Below, in pieces: positions 45,423 through 54,301 of a stretch of DNA of 64,000 bases. The translations under genes were made by a program, and so were the position numbers. The notes beneath the pieces were generated by a model. It had not been told where the DNA came from. It was given only the letters and a program-made list of their open reading frames with translations, and searched no databases. The stretch's first letter is position 1. Each line of letters starts with the position of its first letter. The stretch is from contig NZ_FMHU01000001.1 in the NCBI RefSeq assembly GCF_900091415.1, positions 1,550,001 to 1,614,000 on the forward strand, read 5' to 3'. This DNA is from Micromonospora inyonensis. GTDB taxonomy: Bacteria > Actinomycetota > Actinomycetes > Mycobacteriales > Micromonosporaceae.

Positions 45423-46382
45423 GTGACCGTCGAGGCAACGACCGAACGGGTGCTGCGGTTGCTGGGGCTGCTGCAACGACGACCGTCCTGGACCGCCGCC
45501 GAACTCGCCGCCGAGCTGCGGGTCACCGACCGCTCGGTGCGTCGCGACGTGGAGCGGCTGCGCGCGCTCGGCTACCCCGTGCACGCGACGGCCGGCGTCG
45601 GCGGCGGCTACCAGCTCGGCGCGGGCACCCGGCTGCCACCGCTGCTGCTCGACGACGAGGAGGCGATCGCCACGGCGGTCTCCCTGCGGCTGGCGGCGGG
45701 AGGCACGGTCGCCGGGGCGGGCGAGGCGGCACTGCGCGCGCTCGCGAAGGTCGACCAGGTGATGCCGTCCCGGCTGCGCGCCGAGGTGCGGGCGGTGCAC
45801 GGCGCCACCGAGACCCTCGTCGGCCCCGGAATCGAAATCGACGCGGAGGTGCTGGTGACGCTCGCGCGGGCCTGCCGTGACGCCGTACGGGTGCGGTTCC
45901 GGTACGCCGGCCGCGACGGCGAGGAGCGCGAGCGTACGGTCGAGCCGGTGCGGATGGTCACCACCGGCCGACGTTGGTACCTGATGGCCCGGGACGTCGA
46001 ACGCGACGACTGGCGCACCTTCCGGCTGGACCGGATGCGCGAGGTGACGGCGACGACCTGGCGCTTCCGGCCGAGCGAGCATCCGGACCCGGTCGCCTAC
46101 GTGCAGCGGTCCGTGACCGGGGCACCGTACCGGTATCTCGCCCGGGTACGGGTGCACGCCCGGCCCGACCAGGTGCGGGAACTGGTGCCACCCCAGGTGG
46201 GGCGCGTCGAGGACGACCGCGAGGGATGGTGCGTGCTCATCGTCGGCGGGGACCACCTGGACTGGCTCGCCGCGCACGTGGCCCGACTGGGCTACGAGGC
46301 CGAGGTGCTGGAGCCGCCGGAGCTACGGGAGGCCGCCGCCCTGCTCGCCCGTCGCCTCGCGGCGCTGGGCGGGGCCGGCTGA
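45423..46382 (+). CDS. HTH/WYL-domain transcriptional regulator
   Basis: 319 residues from GTG 45423. N-terminal winged helix (RVLRLLGLLQRRPSWTAAEL, RVTDRSVRRDVERLRALGY), a linker, then the WYL domain (about 140-215) with RRWYLMARDVERDDWRTFRL and the WCX C-terminal extension to 315. WYL regulators of this YafY type respond to nucleic acids or small ligands. It is divergent from the DinB-VOC pair, its probable target. The last codons and the TGA are duplicated just downstream. Confidence 0.9.
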   Translation: MTVEATTERVLRLLGLLQRRPSWTAAELAAELRVTDRSVRRDVERLRALGYPVHATAGVGGGYQLGAGTRLPPLLLDDEEAIATAVSLRLAAGGTVAGAGEAALRALAKVDQVMPSRLRAEVRAVHGATETLVGPGIEIDAEVLVTLARACRDAVRVRFRYAGRDGEERERTVEPVRMVTTGRRWYLMARDVERDDWRTFRLDRMREVTATTWRFRPSEHPDPVAYVQRSVTGAPYRYLARVRVHARPDQVRELVPPQVGRVEDDREGWCVLIVGGDHLDWLAAHVARLGYEAEVLEPPELREAAALLARRLAALGGAG

Positions 46383-46406
46383 GCGGCGCTGGGCGGGGCC
46401 GGCTGA
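46359..46406 (+). repeat. perfect 24-base tandem duplication spanning the WYL stop codon
   Basis: Copies at 46359-46382 and 46383-46406 are identical and each ends in TGA. The first copy supplies the stop of the WYL gene; the second lies after it and forms one arm of the terminator hairpin. Confidence 0.9.
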
Positions 46407-46429
46407 CGGACCTGCTCACCCGGCCCCGC
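46393..46429. terminator. hairpin between convergent WYL and NHL genes
   Basis: 10-base-pair stem (46393-46402 with 46420-46429) with a 17-base loop, in the 52-base convergent gap. The left arm is part of the duplicated 24-base unit. Confidence 0.5.
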
Positions 46430-46434
46430 GACAG

Positions 46435-48268
46435 CTAGGCATCCAGACCGCGCAGCACCAGTGGCAGGCGGGCCGGGCCATCGTCGACCACCCGTACCGG
46501 CACGCCCCAGTCCTGCCGGGTCAGGTGGCAGGCACCGTGCTCGTCGTCCACGTCGCAGGTGGCGGCCTGAGCGGTCACCTGGAGCACACCGGCGCTGACG
46601 GACCCGTCCACCACCAGGCGACGGGACAGTTCCGTCCCGGTGCCGGCCCCTTCCACCAGCAGCTCCGGCGGAGACGCCGAGACCACCAGCCGGGTCGACG
46701 GACCGAAGCTCTCGTCCATCTTCTGGCCGGGCGGGGGCGTGAAGATCACGTCCAGGGTGACCTCGCCGGAGCCGATCTCGGTGGGCGGACGCTCCGTCCG
46801 GTGCCGCGGGCCGTCCACCGTGCTCGCCCCGACCGCGGAGAGCGCGCCCGGCGCGAGCCGGGTCAGCCGGTGCGCGGCCGACTCGACCACCAGGACGTCA
46901 CCGTCCGGGGTCAGCACCAGGTCGCTCGGTTCGGCGAGCCCGTCGGCGACCGTCGACACCATCCTGGTCGCCGGGTCGAAGCGCCGGACGGCCCCGTTGT
47001 ACGTGTCGGCGACCAGCACCGAGCCGTCGGGCAGCGCGCACACGCCCAACGGGTGCTGGAGCAGCGCCTGCCCGGCCGGGCCGTCGACGTGCCCGAAGTC
47101 GAAGAGCCCCTGCCCGACCGCCGTGCCGAGGACGCCGTTCTCGACGTAGCGGAGGGCGCTGGTCTCGCTGTCGGCCACCCAGAGACGCCGGCCGTCGGCC
47201 GAGACGGAGAGCCCGGACGGCTGGGCCATCCACGCCTCGGCCACCGGGCCGTCCCGCAGTGCCTCGACGGTGGTCCCCGCGTACATGCCGGCGGTCCGCT
47301 TGATGGGGTCGAACCACCAGAGCTGGTGGATGCCGGCCATCGCGACCACGGTCCGGTCCTCGTACCAGGCGAGGTCCCAGGGGGAGGAGAGGTCGATCGA
47401 GCGGGCGTCGTGCGCGTGGTCGTCGACCGTGGAACGCCACTGCCGTCCGGTGCCCGCGACGGTGACCACCTCGCCGCTGTCGAGGCGTACGCCGCGCAGC
47501 AGGTGGTTGACGGTGTCCGCGACCACCAGGTCGTACCCGGCGACTTCGGCGACGTGCGCGGGCAGCAGGCAGAGGCCCTGCGGCTCGGAGAAGGTCGCGG
47601 TGCCGGCTGGGCCGTCGGCGCTGCCCCGCACGCCGGTGCCGATCCGGCGGACGACCGTCTCGCCGTCGGGGGCCAGCTCCACCAGCGAGTGCCGGGCCGA
47701 GTCCGAGACCAGCAGATTTCCGCCGTCGAGCACCACGGCCTTGCCGGGGAAGCGCAGGGTGGTCTCCGGTTCCACCGGCGGCACGTACGGCCCGTCGCCC
47801 CGATGCAGCGTCCCCTTGGCCTCGTGTACGGCGATCAGCTCGTCGATCAGCCGGGACAGCCCTTCGGCGTGGCCCTCGCCGGCCATGGTCGCGACCACGT
47901 ACCCCTCGGGGTCGACCACCGCCAGCGTCGGCCACGCCTTCGCCGCGTACTGCCGCCACATGTCCAGCTCGGGGTCGTCCAGGACGGGATGGTGCACCCC
48001 GTACCGCTCGACCGCCGCCGCCAGGGCATCCGGGTCCTTCTCGTGCTCGAACTTCGGCGAGTTGCACCCCGACGACGACCAGCACGTCGCCGTACTTCTC
48101 CTCCAGCGGACGCAGCTCGTCCAGCACGTGCAGGCAGTTGATGCAGCAGAAGGTCCAGAAATCCAACAAGACGCAGCGACCTCGGAGATCCCGCAGGGTC
48201 AGGTTCCGTCCGCCGGTGTTCAACCACTGGCGGCCCCGCAGCTCGGGGGCGCGTACGCGTGCGCTCAT
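46435..48268 (-). pseudogene. thioredoxin-like/NHL-repeat protein (NHLRC2-like), single-base frameshift near 48062
   Basis: The N-terminus begins at ATG 48268 (MSARVRAPELRG) and shows a thioredoxin-like domain with the redox motif FWTFCCINCLHVLDELRPLE. After VVVGV the frame is lost. The rest (HHPVLDDPELDMWRQYAAKA onward, about 520 residues: end of the thioredoxin domain, then six-bladed NHL propeller repeats such as FSEPQGLCLL and HPLGVCALPDGSVLVADTYN) continues in another frame. An extra T on the plus strand in GAGTTGCACC (48059-48068) explains it: removing it gives GV-HSPKFEHEKD. A natural inactivation or a sequencing error; the propeller part could still start at GTG 47997. Confidence 0.8.
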
Positions 48269-48402
48269 CACCCCATCGTGCCGTACCAGCGGCCCTGAGC
48301 CAGCCCGGCGGGGGGAGGGAGAGGCGTACACCATTTCCGGAAGCTGGGGAAGCGCTGAGCAGCTCCCGCCCTCCTTGCCGCCCTCGTGCCCTGCACGGCG
48401 AA

Positions 48403-48452
48403 GCCCGCCCGGCCGTCTCCCCTGGGAGGGAAGACGGCCAGGACGGGCGGGC
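48403..48452. terminator. hairpin between the 48546 gene and the NHL locus
   Basis: 16-base left arm (48403-48418) pairs with 48432-48439 and 48445-48452 across a 5-base bulge. It lies 94 bases after the stop of the upstream minus-strand gene. Confidence 0.5.
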
Positions 48453-48545
48453 CTGGAGCGTCAGGCGGTGGGCCGGCCAGAGCCAGGGCAGGTGCCTCGA
48501 CTTCCCATCGCCTGGTGTGGGGGCAGTTCTTGCCGGGAGCGACGC

Positions 48546-49058
48546 CTACTCGGGCAGCGCAGACTGAGCACTGACTACCGGGGGCCATGTACGGACTCCT
48601 TCGGGGAATCGGTAATCGGGGTGTGGGTCGGTCTCCGGCTCGCGGCTGGCACCGGACGCGACGGTTACGTGAAGGTAGACCGTCGAACCGTCCGCGCAGT
48701 TGATCCGCAGTGCAGACGGTGACAACCACACTCCGGCCAAGTCACACGTCTCCCAGCTCCTGAAGACGGGTGGGCGCGCGTGATCGAGAAGTTGCGTGGT
48801 GAAGACGAGCATCCGGACTGCTCGCTGCGTGGGGGGTGGCATCTCCGCCGGAAGCGGCACCGGCTCGGGTGCCGGGCGCGGCTCGACGGTGGCCGAGAGC
48901 ATCGCGGAGGATCCCGACCGGTAGGTGACCTTCACACCGGGCGGAGACTGGCCACCCGGCTTGGTGTCCCTGCCGTATCGGGACACCTCCACCACGTCCG
49001 GGTGGTCGCACGCGCCGTACAGGGCTGCCAGGGCGTCCAGCACCTCGGTAACCTGCAT
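48546..49058 (-). CDS. conserved hypothetical protein of Micromonosporaceae small-gene clusters
   Basis: 170 residues, ATG 49058. The pattern MQVTEVLDALAALYGACDHP, VVEVSRYGRDTKPGG, GVKVTYRSGSSAML and PEMP-like LPAEMPPPTQRAVRMLVF is one I recall from Micromonospora genomes near XRE/DUF397 loci, but no function is known. The C-terminal part is beta-rich and ends DPHPDYRFPEGVRTWPP. It lies 89 bases behind the gene at 49148, on the same strand. Confidence 0.65.
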   Translation of the reverse strand: MQVTEVLDALAALYGACDHPDVVEVSRYGRDTKPGGQSPPGVKVTYRSGSSAMLSATVEPRPAPEPVPLPAEMPPPTQRAVRMLVFTTQLLDHARPPVFRSWETCDLAGVWLSPSALRINCADGSTVYLHVTVASGASREPETDPHPDYRFPEGVRTWPPVVSAQSALPE

Positions 49059-49147
49059 CTACCGTCTCCGATCTTCGTATCCGGGCAGCTCACGGGCGGG
49101 CTAAGTCTAGGTGCGCGGCGGCGGTGCTCTCGCTCGGTGCGTGCGGG

Positions 49148-49402
49148 TCACCCGTCGATCCTGCGCCGGGGCGGGCGAGCCCAGCGAACGAATCGATCCA
49201 GCAGGTTCTCGTCGTAGGGCAGGTCGGGTAGGGCCGCCGCCATGGTCACGCCGAGGTCGACCACCAGGCCGAGCCGGTCGTCCGCGTACAGGTCCAACAG
49301 GTGCAGCTTCGCGGGCTGGCACGGCCACGGCGCACCGCACGCCCGGCATCGCCAGGACGGGCGGGCGGCGACGTGGTCACGCCCTCGGCGGTACGCCGTC
49401 AT
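49148..49402 (-). CDS. small Cys-motif protein (CxxC...PWPC), copy A
   Basis: 84 residues, ATG 49402. The N-terminal third holds WRCRACGAPWPCQPAKLHLL: two CxxC-like pairs that could hold a zinc ion. A helix-rich C-terminus follows (LLDLYADDRLGLVVDLGVTM). It overlaps the upstream gene by 26 bases. The same Cx2Cx3PWPC pattern occurs in that neighbour, so they are probably distant paralogues. Function unknown. Confidence 0.65.
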   Translation of the reverse strand: MTAYRRGRDHVAARPSWRCRACGAPWPCQPAKLHLLDLYADDRLGLVVDLGVTMAAALPDLPYDENLLDRFVRWARPPRRRIDG

Positions 49403-49697
49403 CCGGCCACACCTCCCCCGCGAGCATCCGGGCGTCGGCGCGGTTGAGCCTCAGCCACCAGAGGAAGCGACCGATCAGGGCCAGCGCGCTGATCCGGATC
49501 AGTTCCGTCCGGACCAGCCGGGCCTCCTCCGTCATCCGCAGCACCGCCACGGTCCGCTCGGCGGGGGTGGTCAGCGCCAGAGCGTCGCGGAACGTAGGGC
49601 ACGGCCAGGGCCTCGCGCACTCTTCGCAGTGCAGCGTCAGCCAGCCGCGCCGGTGGACCAGGGTCAGGTCGACCGGCTTCAGCCGGATCTCCGTCAC
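49377..49697 (-). CDS. small Cys-motif protein (CxxC...PWPC), copy B
   Basis: 106 residues from GTG 49697 (4-base overlap with the upstream stop; a second GTG at 49700 is possible). HCEECARPWPCPTFRDALAL parallels copy A. The rest is helical (IRISALALIGRFLWWLRLNR). A short zinc-binding element with a helical tail is plausible; no known family is recognised. Confidence 0.65.
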   Translation of the reverse strand: MTEIRLKPVDLTLVHRRGWLTLHCEECARPWPCPTFRDALALTTPAERTVAVLRMTEEARLVRTELIRISALALIGRFLWWLRLNRADARMLAGEVWPDDGVPPRA

Positions 49698-50095
49698 CAC
49701 CGCCGGCCCCCGTTTCCACGCCGGTCCTGGGCCAGCGTCGTGAACGTCGCGGCGTTCGGCCAGATGATCTGCGTGACCTCCGCCGACCCGGCTGCCCGCC
49801 GTGCGGCGGCGGACATCGAGAAGGGCCCGATCGGACGAAGGGGCGGCCAGGGAACCATCGGCGGGACCGGCTTGGGCTCCGGCGCGGGTTTCGGATTGGG
49901 CTTCGGCTTCTTCTCCCTGGCGTGATGGTGGCGGCCGGGATCAGGCGGCGCGGCGAGTGGACCGGGTGGGGTCGGATGCCGGCGGTCCGGGCAGCGCCGC
50001 CACGACGGCAGCCCACACGAGCAGGCGAGCCGCCACCTGCGGAGTACCGGACGGTGACGCGGGGCGAACGGAACCGGACGTGGCGATCGTGACAT
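49694..50095 (-). CDS. Pro/Lys-rich small protein heading a divergent small-gene operon
   Basis: 133 residues, ATG 50095 with a GGGGG site. The N-terminal part is basic with Cys residues (WRLACSCGLPSWRRCPDRRH), the middle is a Lys-Pro/Glu-Pro run (about 70-90), and the C-terminus contains AARRAAGSAEVTQIIWPNAA. Possibly another distant relative of the Cys-motif proteins downstream. The 88-base gap to the divergent XRE gene would hold both promoters. Confidence 0.55.
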   Translation of the reverse strand: MSRSPRPVPFAPRHRPVLRRWRLACSCGLPSWRRCPDRRHPTPPGPLAAPPDPGRHHHAREKKPKPNPKPAPEPKPVPPMVPWPPLRPIGPFSMSAAARRAAGSAEVTQIIWPNAATFTTLAQDRRGNGGRRW

Positions 50096-50183
50096 GCCCC
50101 CAGCTTTCCGACCGTGTCCGGATGAATACACTGCGTTGCAAATGGAGTGGGCGACGTCCGGGACGTTCGAGGACGGAGGCAGG

Positions 50184-50927
50184 ATGAATCGGGCCGTCAT
50201 GGTCGCGATGCACGAGGCCGGCGAGACGGCCGACAGCCTTGCAGGTCAGATAGGCGTAGACCCCAAAACCGCCCAACGCTGGGTCACACACGGACGGATT
50301 CCCCAGACCCGGCATCGCGCCCAGGTTGCTGCCATTCTCGGGAAGGACATCGATGAGCTGTGGCCGGACGCACTCAAGCGTCGCGAGCCGGCCTGGTTCC
50401 GGCCATGGACCGATGTCGAACGTGAAGCTGTCGGCCTGCGGTGCTACGAATCCTCCGTGATTCCGGGACTCCTTCAGACCGAGGCGTACGCCCGCGCCGT
50501 ACTGGCGAGCGGCCCACTGGCTGCGGAAGTGGGCAGCTACGTCGAAACGCGCCTGCGTCGGCAGACAGACGTGTTCGAGAGGCCCCGCCCTCCGCTGACG
50601 GTGTTCGTCATGGATGAAGCCGCTCTCCGCAGAGGTGATCCCGAGATCCTGCATCCGCAGCTTGACCACCTGGTCGCGATGGCCCAGCGGCCGAGTGTGA
50701 TGGTGCACGTGCTTCCTCTCGGTGCGGGCCTACATCCGGGTCAGGCCGGACCGTTTGTCATCGCGACCACTGGCGACGAGGACGTCGGCTACCTGGATGA
50801 CCAGGCCGCCGGGCGCATCACGAATGACGTTGGTCCCCTTTGGGCAGTCTGGGATACCGTGAGGTCGCTAGCTCTTCCGCGCGACCAGACCATCGACTAT
50901 CTGAGGGCACGAGCATGGCTGACCTGA
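50184..50927 (+). CDS. XRE-type HTH regulator with DUF5753 domain (second copy)
   Basis: 247 residues from ATG 50184 (GGAGGC upstream). A short N-terminal helix-turn-helix (MHEAGETADSLAGQIGVDPK, TAQRWVTHGRIPQTRHRAQV) is followed by the DUF5753 region (RCYESSVIPGLLQTEAYARA; VMVHVLPLGAGLHPGQAGPF). The HTH lacks the usual long N-terminal extension seen in the copy at 4524, and the two share little sequence outside the GLLQTE and VxVLP blocks. Coupled to a DUF397 gene by a 13-base overlap. Confidence 0.85.
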   Translation: MNRAVMVAMHEAGETADSLAGQIGVDPKTAQRWVTHGRIPQTRHRAQVAAILGKDIDELWPDALKRREPAWFRPWTDVEREAVGLRCYESSVIPGLLQTEAYARAVLASGPLAAEVGSYVETRLRRQTDVFERPRPPLTVFVMDEAALRRGDPEILHPQLDHLVAMAQRPSVMVHVLPLGAGLHPGQAGPFVIATTGDEDVGYLDDQAAGRITNDVGPLWAVWDTVRSLALPRDQTIDYLRARAWLT

Positions 50928-51109
50928 TCCACGCCCGTTGGCGCAAGAGCACTCGTAGCAGCTCGAATGGCGGCAACTGTGTCGAGGTCGCGGACAACCT
51001 GCTGGACATCGTCGCTGTCCGCGATTCCAAGAACCCAGCCGGTCCGGCTTTGACTTTCAGCCCGGCAGCGTGGCGCGCGTTCATCGCCCAACTCGCCGAG
51101 CGAGCCTGA
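50915..51109 (+). CDS. DUF397 domain protein (second copy)
   Basis: 64 residues, ATG 50915 after GAGGG, overlapping the regulator. WRKSTRSSSNGGNCVEVADN, VRDSKNPAGPALTFSPAAW are standard DUF397. Close in size to the copy at 5369 but not recently duplicated. Confidence 0.87.
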   Translation: MADLIHARWRKSTRSSSNGGNCVEVADNLLDIVAVRDSKNPAGPALTFSPAAWRAFIAQLAERA

Positions 51110-51560
51110 ACCAGATCCGCCGATCTTCCGAGTGCCCATGCTGCACACGAGCGGGCGCTGGTTAGCGGCCCCGGTCTCGTTGGGTCAGGCTCGTTGTGAC
51201 CGATCGGCAGGTTCGCCCGCCTCGGAGGCCGCCAGGAGGCCGAGTACGGGCACACGTCCCGGCCGTTCGGCAACTGCGCGCGCGGTCTGCCGGCAGCTGA
51301 ATCTCCAACGGTCCTGCCCGGCGGTGGTCTTATCCCTTCACCTGGGGCTGCCAGATGACGCCGGTAACGGTCACATGCGCATACGTCATATCCAGGGCTG
51401 GCATCCGGTCGATGCGCATCATCCCGCGCCGGGTTCCCCACTTAATGCATATGTACGCGCCCTGGCGTCATCGCTTGGTGCTGGGCACCGAACGGATCGC
51501 CACGGTCAGTTGCTCTCGACGGAGGGAGCCGTGCCTTCGGGCTTCCACAGCCCGAGAAGG
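51110..51560. other. 451-base stretch without a supported gene
   Basis: Open frames on both strands here are short or Arg/Pro-rich with no ribosome sites or family matches. An AT-richer patch with several ATG/CAT triplets lies at about 51370-51450. The end is occupied by a terminator. Confidence 0.4.
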
Positions 51561-51561
51561 A

Positions 51562-51593
51562 ACGTGCGGCGGACCTCCCGGTCCGCCGCACGT
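51562..51593 (-). terminator. strong hairpin after the LppU-like gene
   Basis: Perfect 14-base-pair stem (51562-51575 with 51580-51593) and 4-base loop, 18 bases beyond the stop of the minus-strand gene at 51611. Confidence 0.8.
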
Positions 51594-51610
51594 CGTCCGT
51601 CGTCCGCTGG

Positions 51611-54301
51611 TCAGCCGGCCTTGGCCGGTCCCAGGCAGAGCACCCGGGTCGGGGAGCTGCCGGGCAGCTCCACGCGGGGCTGGGTCTGGTCGGTGCACTT
51701 GGCCTTGTCGTCGACCCTAGAGATGATCTTGAATGCGCCCTGCTCGCCGCAGTTGGCGGCCACCGCGCCCTCGCCGGACTGCTTGACGCAGGAGCCGACG
51801 GCCGGGTTGAAGGCGGGTGCGTCCGAGCCGCCGAGCTTGCCGAGCGCCCAGAGCGCGCCGAGCGGCACGACCAGGATGAGGACGGCAGCGGTGAGGACCG
51901 CCATCAGCACCCTTCCGTTGCGGACCTTCGGGGTCGGCTGCTCGGCCGGCTTGCTCTCGGTCGCCTCCGGTTTGAAGGAGTCGAACCGGCCCTGGTCGCC
52001 CTGGGGGGCGTCGCCCAGGTCCCAGAGGGGACGCTCCGGCTGGTCGCCCGGGGTCGGGAAGGCCGCCGGGAAGCCCCGCGTGGCGTCCGGCGATCCGTGG
52101 CCCGGATCGTGGCCCATGGCACCGGGGCTGACCGGTGCCGCCGGACCGCCGTACCGGTCGCCGGAGGGGGCTGGCTCGCCGTGCGGCTTGGTGCCGTTGA
52201 CCGGGCGCTGGTTGGTCACCGGGTCGTTGAACGTGGGCACTCCGGGCGGGAAGGGCTGCAACGCCGGATGCGGGACCGGCGGCGCGGCGGCAGCGGCATG
52301 CCCGTCACCGAAGCCCGGCTGGTCGCGCTCGTCGAACCGGGCGCCCGGTCCGTTGTCGAACCGCCCGGGGCCGTCGAAGCGGTCACCCGGTCCACCGTCG
52401 AACCGCTCGCCGGGGCCAGCGTCGAAGCGGTCGGCAGGCCCGCCGTCGAACCTGGAGGGCTGGCCCCCGTCGAAGCGGGGATCGGCCGGGCCGTCGAAGC
52501 GGCCGGGGCCGCTGTCGAAGCGGGAGTCGGCCGGGCCGTCGAAGCGGCCGGGGCCGCCGTCGAACCGGGACTCGGGCTCGCCGTCGAACCGGCCGCCGGC
52601 CTCGCCATCCGGGCCGAAGCGGTGGGACTCCGGCTGGCCACCGTGGTCGATCTGGTCCGGACCGTCGGCGGGACGGGCCGGTCGACCGTAGACCCGGGGC
52701 TGCGGGGCCGGCATGGAGGGCTGGTGCAGGGCCTGGTCGGCCGGGGGCATCACCCGGCTGGAGACCGGTACGGAGGCGCTGGCCGAGACACTGCCACCGG
52801 CGTCGCCCCCGGTCGGCTCGGGTGAGGTGCGCGGGTGCGGGATGGCCGGTGCGCTGGCCTGGGCGGCCTCGGCTCCCCAACCGTCACCCGGCTGCGGGGC
52901 GTCGTACCCGCCCTCGCGCCCGGCCTGCTCGCCGTATGGCGGCTGCTCGCCGTATGGCGGCTGGTCGGCGGGCGGGGCGAACGGGGCCGGCGGCGCGTAG
53001 TCGGCGGGGGGTGACGCGGCCAGGCTGGCACCGGGCACTCGCGCCTCCTGCGGAGGCAGCGGTACGGCGTTGGCGGGCGAGATGCCCGGCCCCGGTGCCG
53101 GCTGGTACATCGGCGGGTTCTCGGCGCGGGACGGCTCCCAGGCCGGCGCGGCGGGTTCGGCCTGGGCCGGCTCCGCACCCCCGGCCTTGCCCCACACCTC
53201 GTCGGCCGACCATGGTTCCCCCTCCGGGACGACCGGACGGGCGGGGACGGCGTCGTCACCGGGGCGGGCGCCTCCGGCACCCCACGCCGGGACGTCAGCG
53301 CGGCCCACCGAGGCGGTGGCGCGGGCCGGCGGTGCGGGCGGCTCGGCCGGCGGCCAGGCCTCGGTCGGGCGGGACTGGTCGCCCGGCGCGTCCCAGCCGG
53401 ACTGCTGCGGTTCCGCCTGCTGCGGCACGGACGCGGCACCCCAGGCGGCCGTCGGCGGCTGCTCGTCGGCAGGGGTCCACGGCTGGGGCTGCTGGTTGGT
53501 CGGCTGCGGGGCTGGGGCCGCGCCCCAGGCAGCCGGCTGCGGGTCGCCATGGGGACGGACGGACGCCGCACCCCGGGCCGCCGGCGGCTGCTCGTCCTGC
53601 TGGGGGACGGGGGCCGCACCCCAGGCGTCCTGCTGCGGCTGGTCGCCCTGCGGAGCCCACTCGGCCGGCTGCTCGTTGGGCGGACCCCAGGTCGCGGGCT
53701 GGGGCAGGGTGCCCTGCGGGCTCCACCCGGCGGCGGGCGGCTGGTCGCCGGCCGACCCCCACGGTGCGGGCTGCTGCGGGCTCCGTGCCGGCGGCTGCTC
53801 GCCGGGTGCGGGCCACGGCTGCTGCGTGGTGCCCGGCCCCGGCCAGTTCTGCGGGGCGGACTCGCCCTGCGCCCTCCAACCGGGCTGTCCGCCACCCTGC
53901 GGGGCCTCGCCCCGGGGCGGCTGCTGCGGCACCGACGCGGCCGCCCATGCGGTGGTCGGCTGCTGCTGGTCGGCCTGGGGGTTCCAGGTGCCCGGCTGCT
54001 GCCCGGCCGGGCCACCCCACGGCTGGCCCTGCCCGGCCGGCGGCCCCCACGGGCCGGGCTGGGGCTCGCCGGGTGCTTTCCAGCCCACGGTCGGCGGTGC
54101 CTCACCGGGCGCGCTCCAGGCCGGAGCGGGGGAATTCGGTCGTGCGGCCGGCGGTGGCGGTGCCCAGCCCAGGTCGGGGGCGGCTGTGCCGTACCCGTGC
54201 TCCTGCTGCGCTGACCGGTCGCCGTACGGCGCCGGTCCACCGGCGCCCGGCGACACCTCGTCCGGCTCCTGGCCGGGGTGGTGCGGGCCCTCGGACGTCA
54301 T
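51611..54301 (-). CDS. very large Pro/Gln/Trp-rich membrane protein with LppU-like C-terminal domain
   Basis: 896 residues, ATG 54301 with GGAGGAGG upstream. About 800 residues are low-complexity: Pro/Gln/Ala/Trp-rich segments (for example QQPGTWNPQADQQQ and repeated WGAA), then 12 RFDG-type units (about 570-660). One transmembrane helix follows (VLMAVLTAAVLILVVPLGAL, about residues 803-822), then a compact 70-residue outside domain with four Cys (GSCVKQSGEGAVAANCGEQG, KCTDQTQP, VLCLGP) typical of LppU/SCO3897-type proteins. The long disordered cytoplasmic part is unusual for that family. Possibly a phosphorylation or wall-linked scaffold; unknown. Confidence 0.8.
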   Translation of the reverse strand: MTSEGPHHPGQEPDEVSPGAGGPAPYGDRSAQQEHGYGTAAPDLGWAPPPPAARPNSPAPAWSAPGEAPPTVGWKAPGEPQPGPWGPPAGQGQPWGGPAGQQPGTWNPQADQQQPTTAWAAASVPQQPPRGEAPQGGGQPGWRAQGESAPQNWPGPGTTQQPWPAPGEQPPARSPQQPAPWGSAGDQPPAAGWSPQGTLPQPATWGPPNEQPAEWAPQGDQPQQDAWGAAPVPQQDEQPPAARGAASVRPHGDPQPAAWGAAPAPQPTNQQPQPWTPADEQPPTAAWGAASVPQQAEPQQSGWDAPGDQSRPTEAWPPAEPPAPPARATASVGRADVPAWGAGGARPGDDAVPARPVVPEGEPWSADEVWGKAGGAEPAQAEPAAPAWEPSRAENPPMYQPAPGPGISPANAVPLPPQEARVPGASLAASPPADYAPPAPFAPPADQPPYGEQPPYGEQAGREGGYDAPQPGDGWGAEAAQASAPAIPHPRTSPEPTGGDAGGSVSASASVPVSSRVMPPADQALHQPSMPAPQPRVYGRPARPADGPDQIDHGGQPESHRFGPDGEAGGRFDGEPESRFDGGPGRFDGPADSRFDSGPGRFDGPADPRFDGGQPSRFDGGPADRFDAGPGERFDGGPGDRFDGPGRFDNGPGARFDERDQPGFGDGHAAAAAPPVPHPALQPFPPGVPTFNDPVTNQRPVNGTKPHGEPAPSGDRYGGPAAPVSPGAMGHDPGHGSPDATRGFPAAFPTPGDQPERPLWDLGDAPQGDQGRFDSFKPEATESKPAEQPTPKVRNGRVLMAVLTAAVLILVVPLGALWALGKLGGSDAPAFNPAVGSCVKQSGEGAVAANCGEQGAFKIISRVDDKAKCTDQTQPRVELPGSSPTRVLCLGPAKAG
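52331..52590 (-). repeat. in-frame repeat array encoding RFDG-type units
   Basis: Twelve RFD motifs spaced 6-8 residues (RFDGGPG, RFDGPADS, RFDGGPAD and variants) encoded by imperfect GTCGAACC-containing units. A coding minisatellite in a disordered domain; copy number may vary between strains. Confidence 0.8.

Noticed and set aside
52331-52590. Regularly spaced GTCGAACC repeats considered as a CRISPR array.
   Set aside because: Units are 18-24 bases apart, imperfect and strictly in frame within a protein gene.
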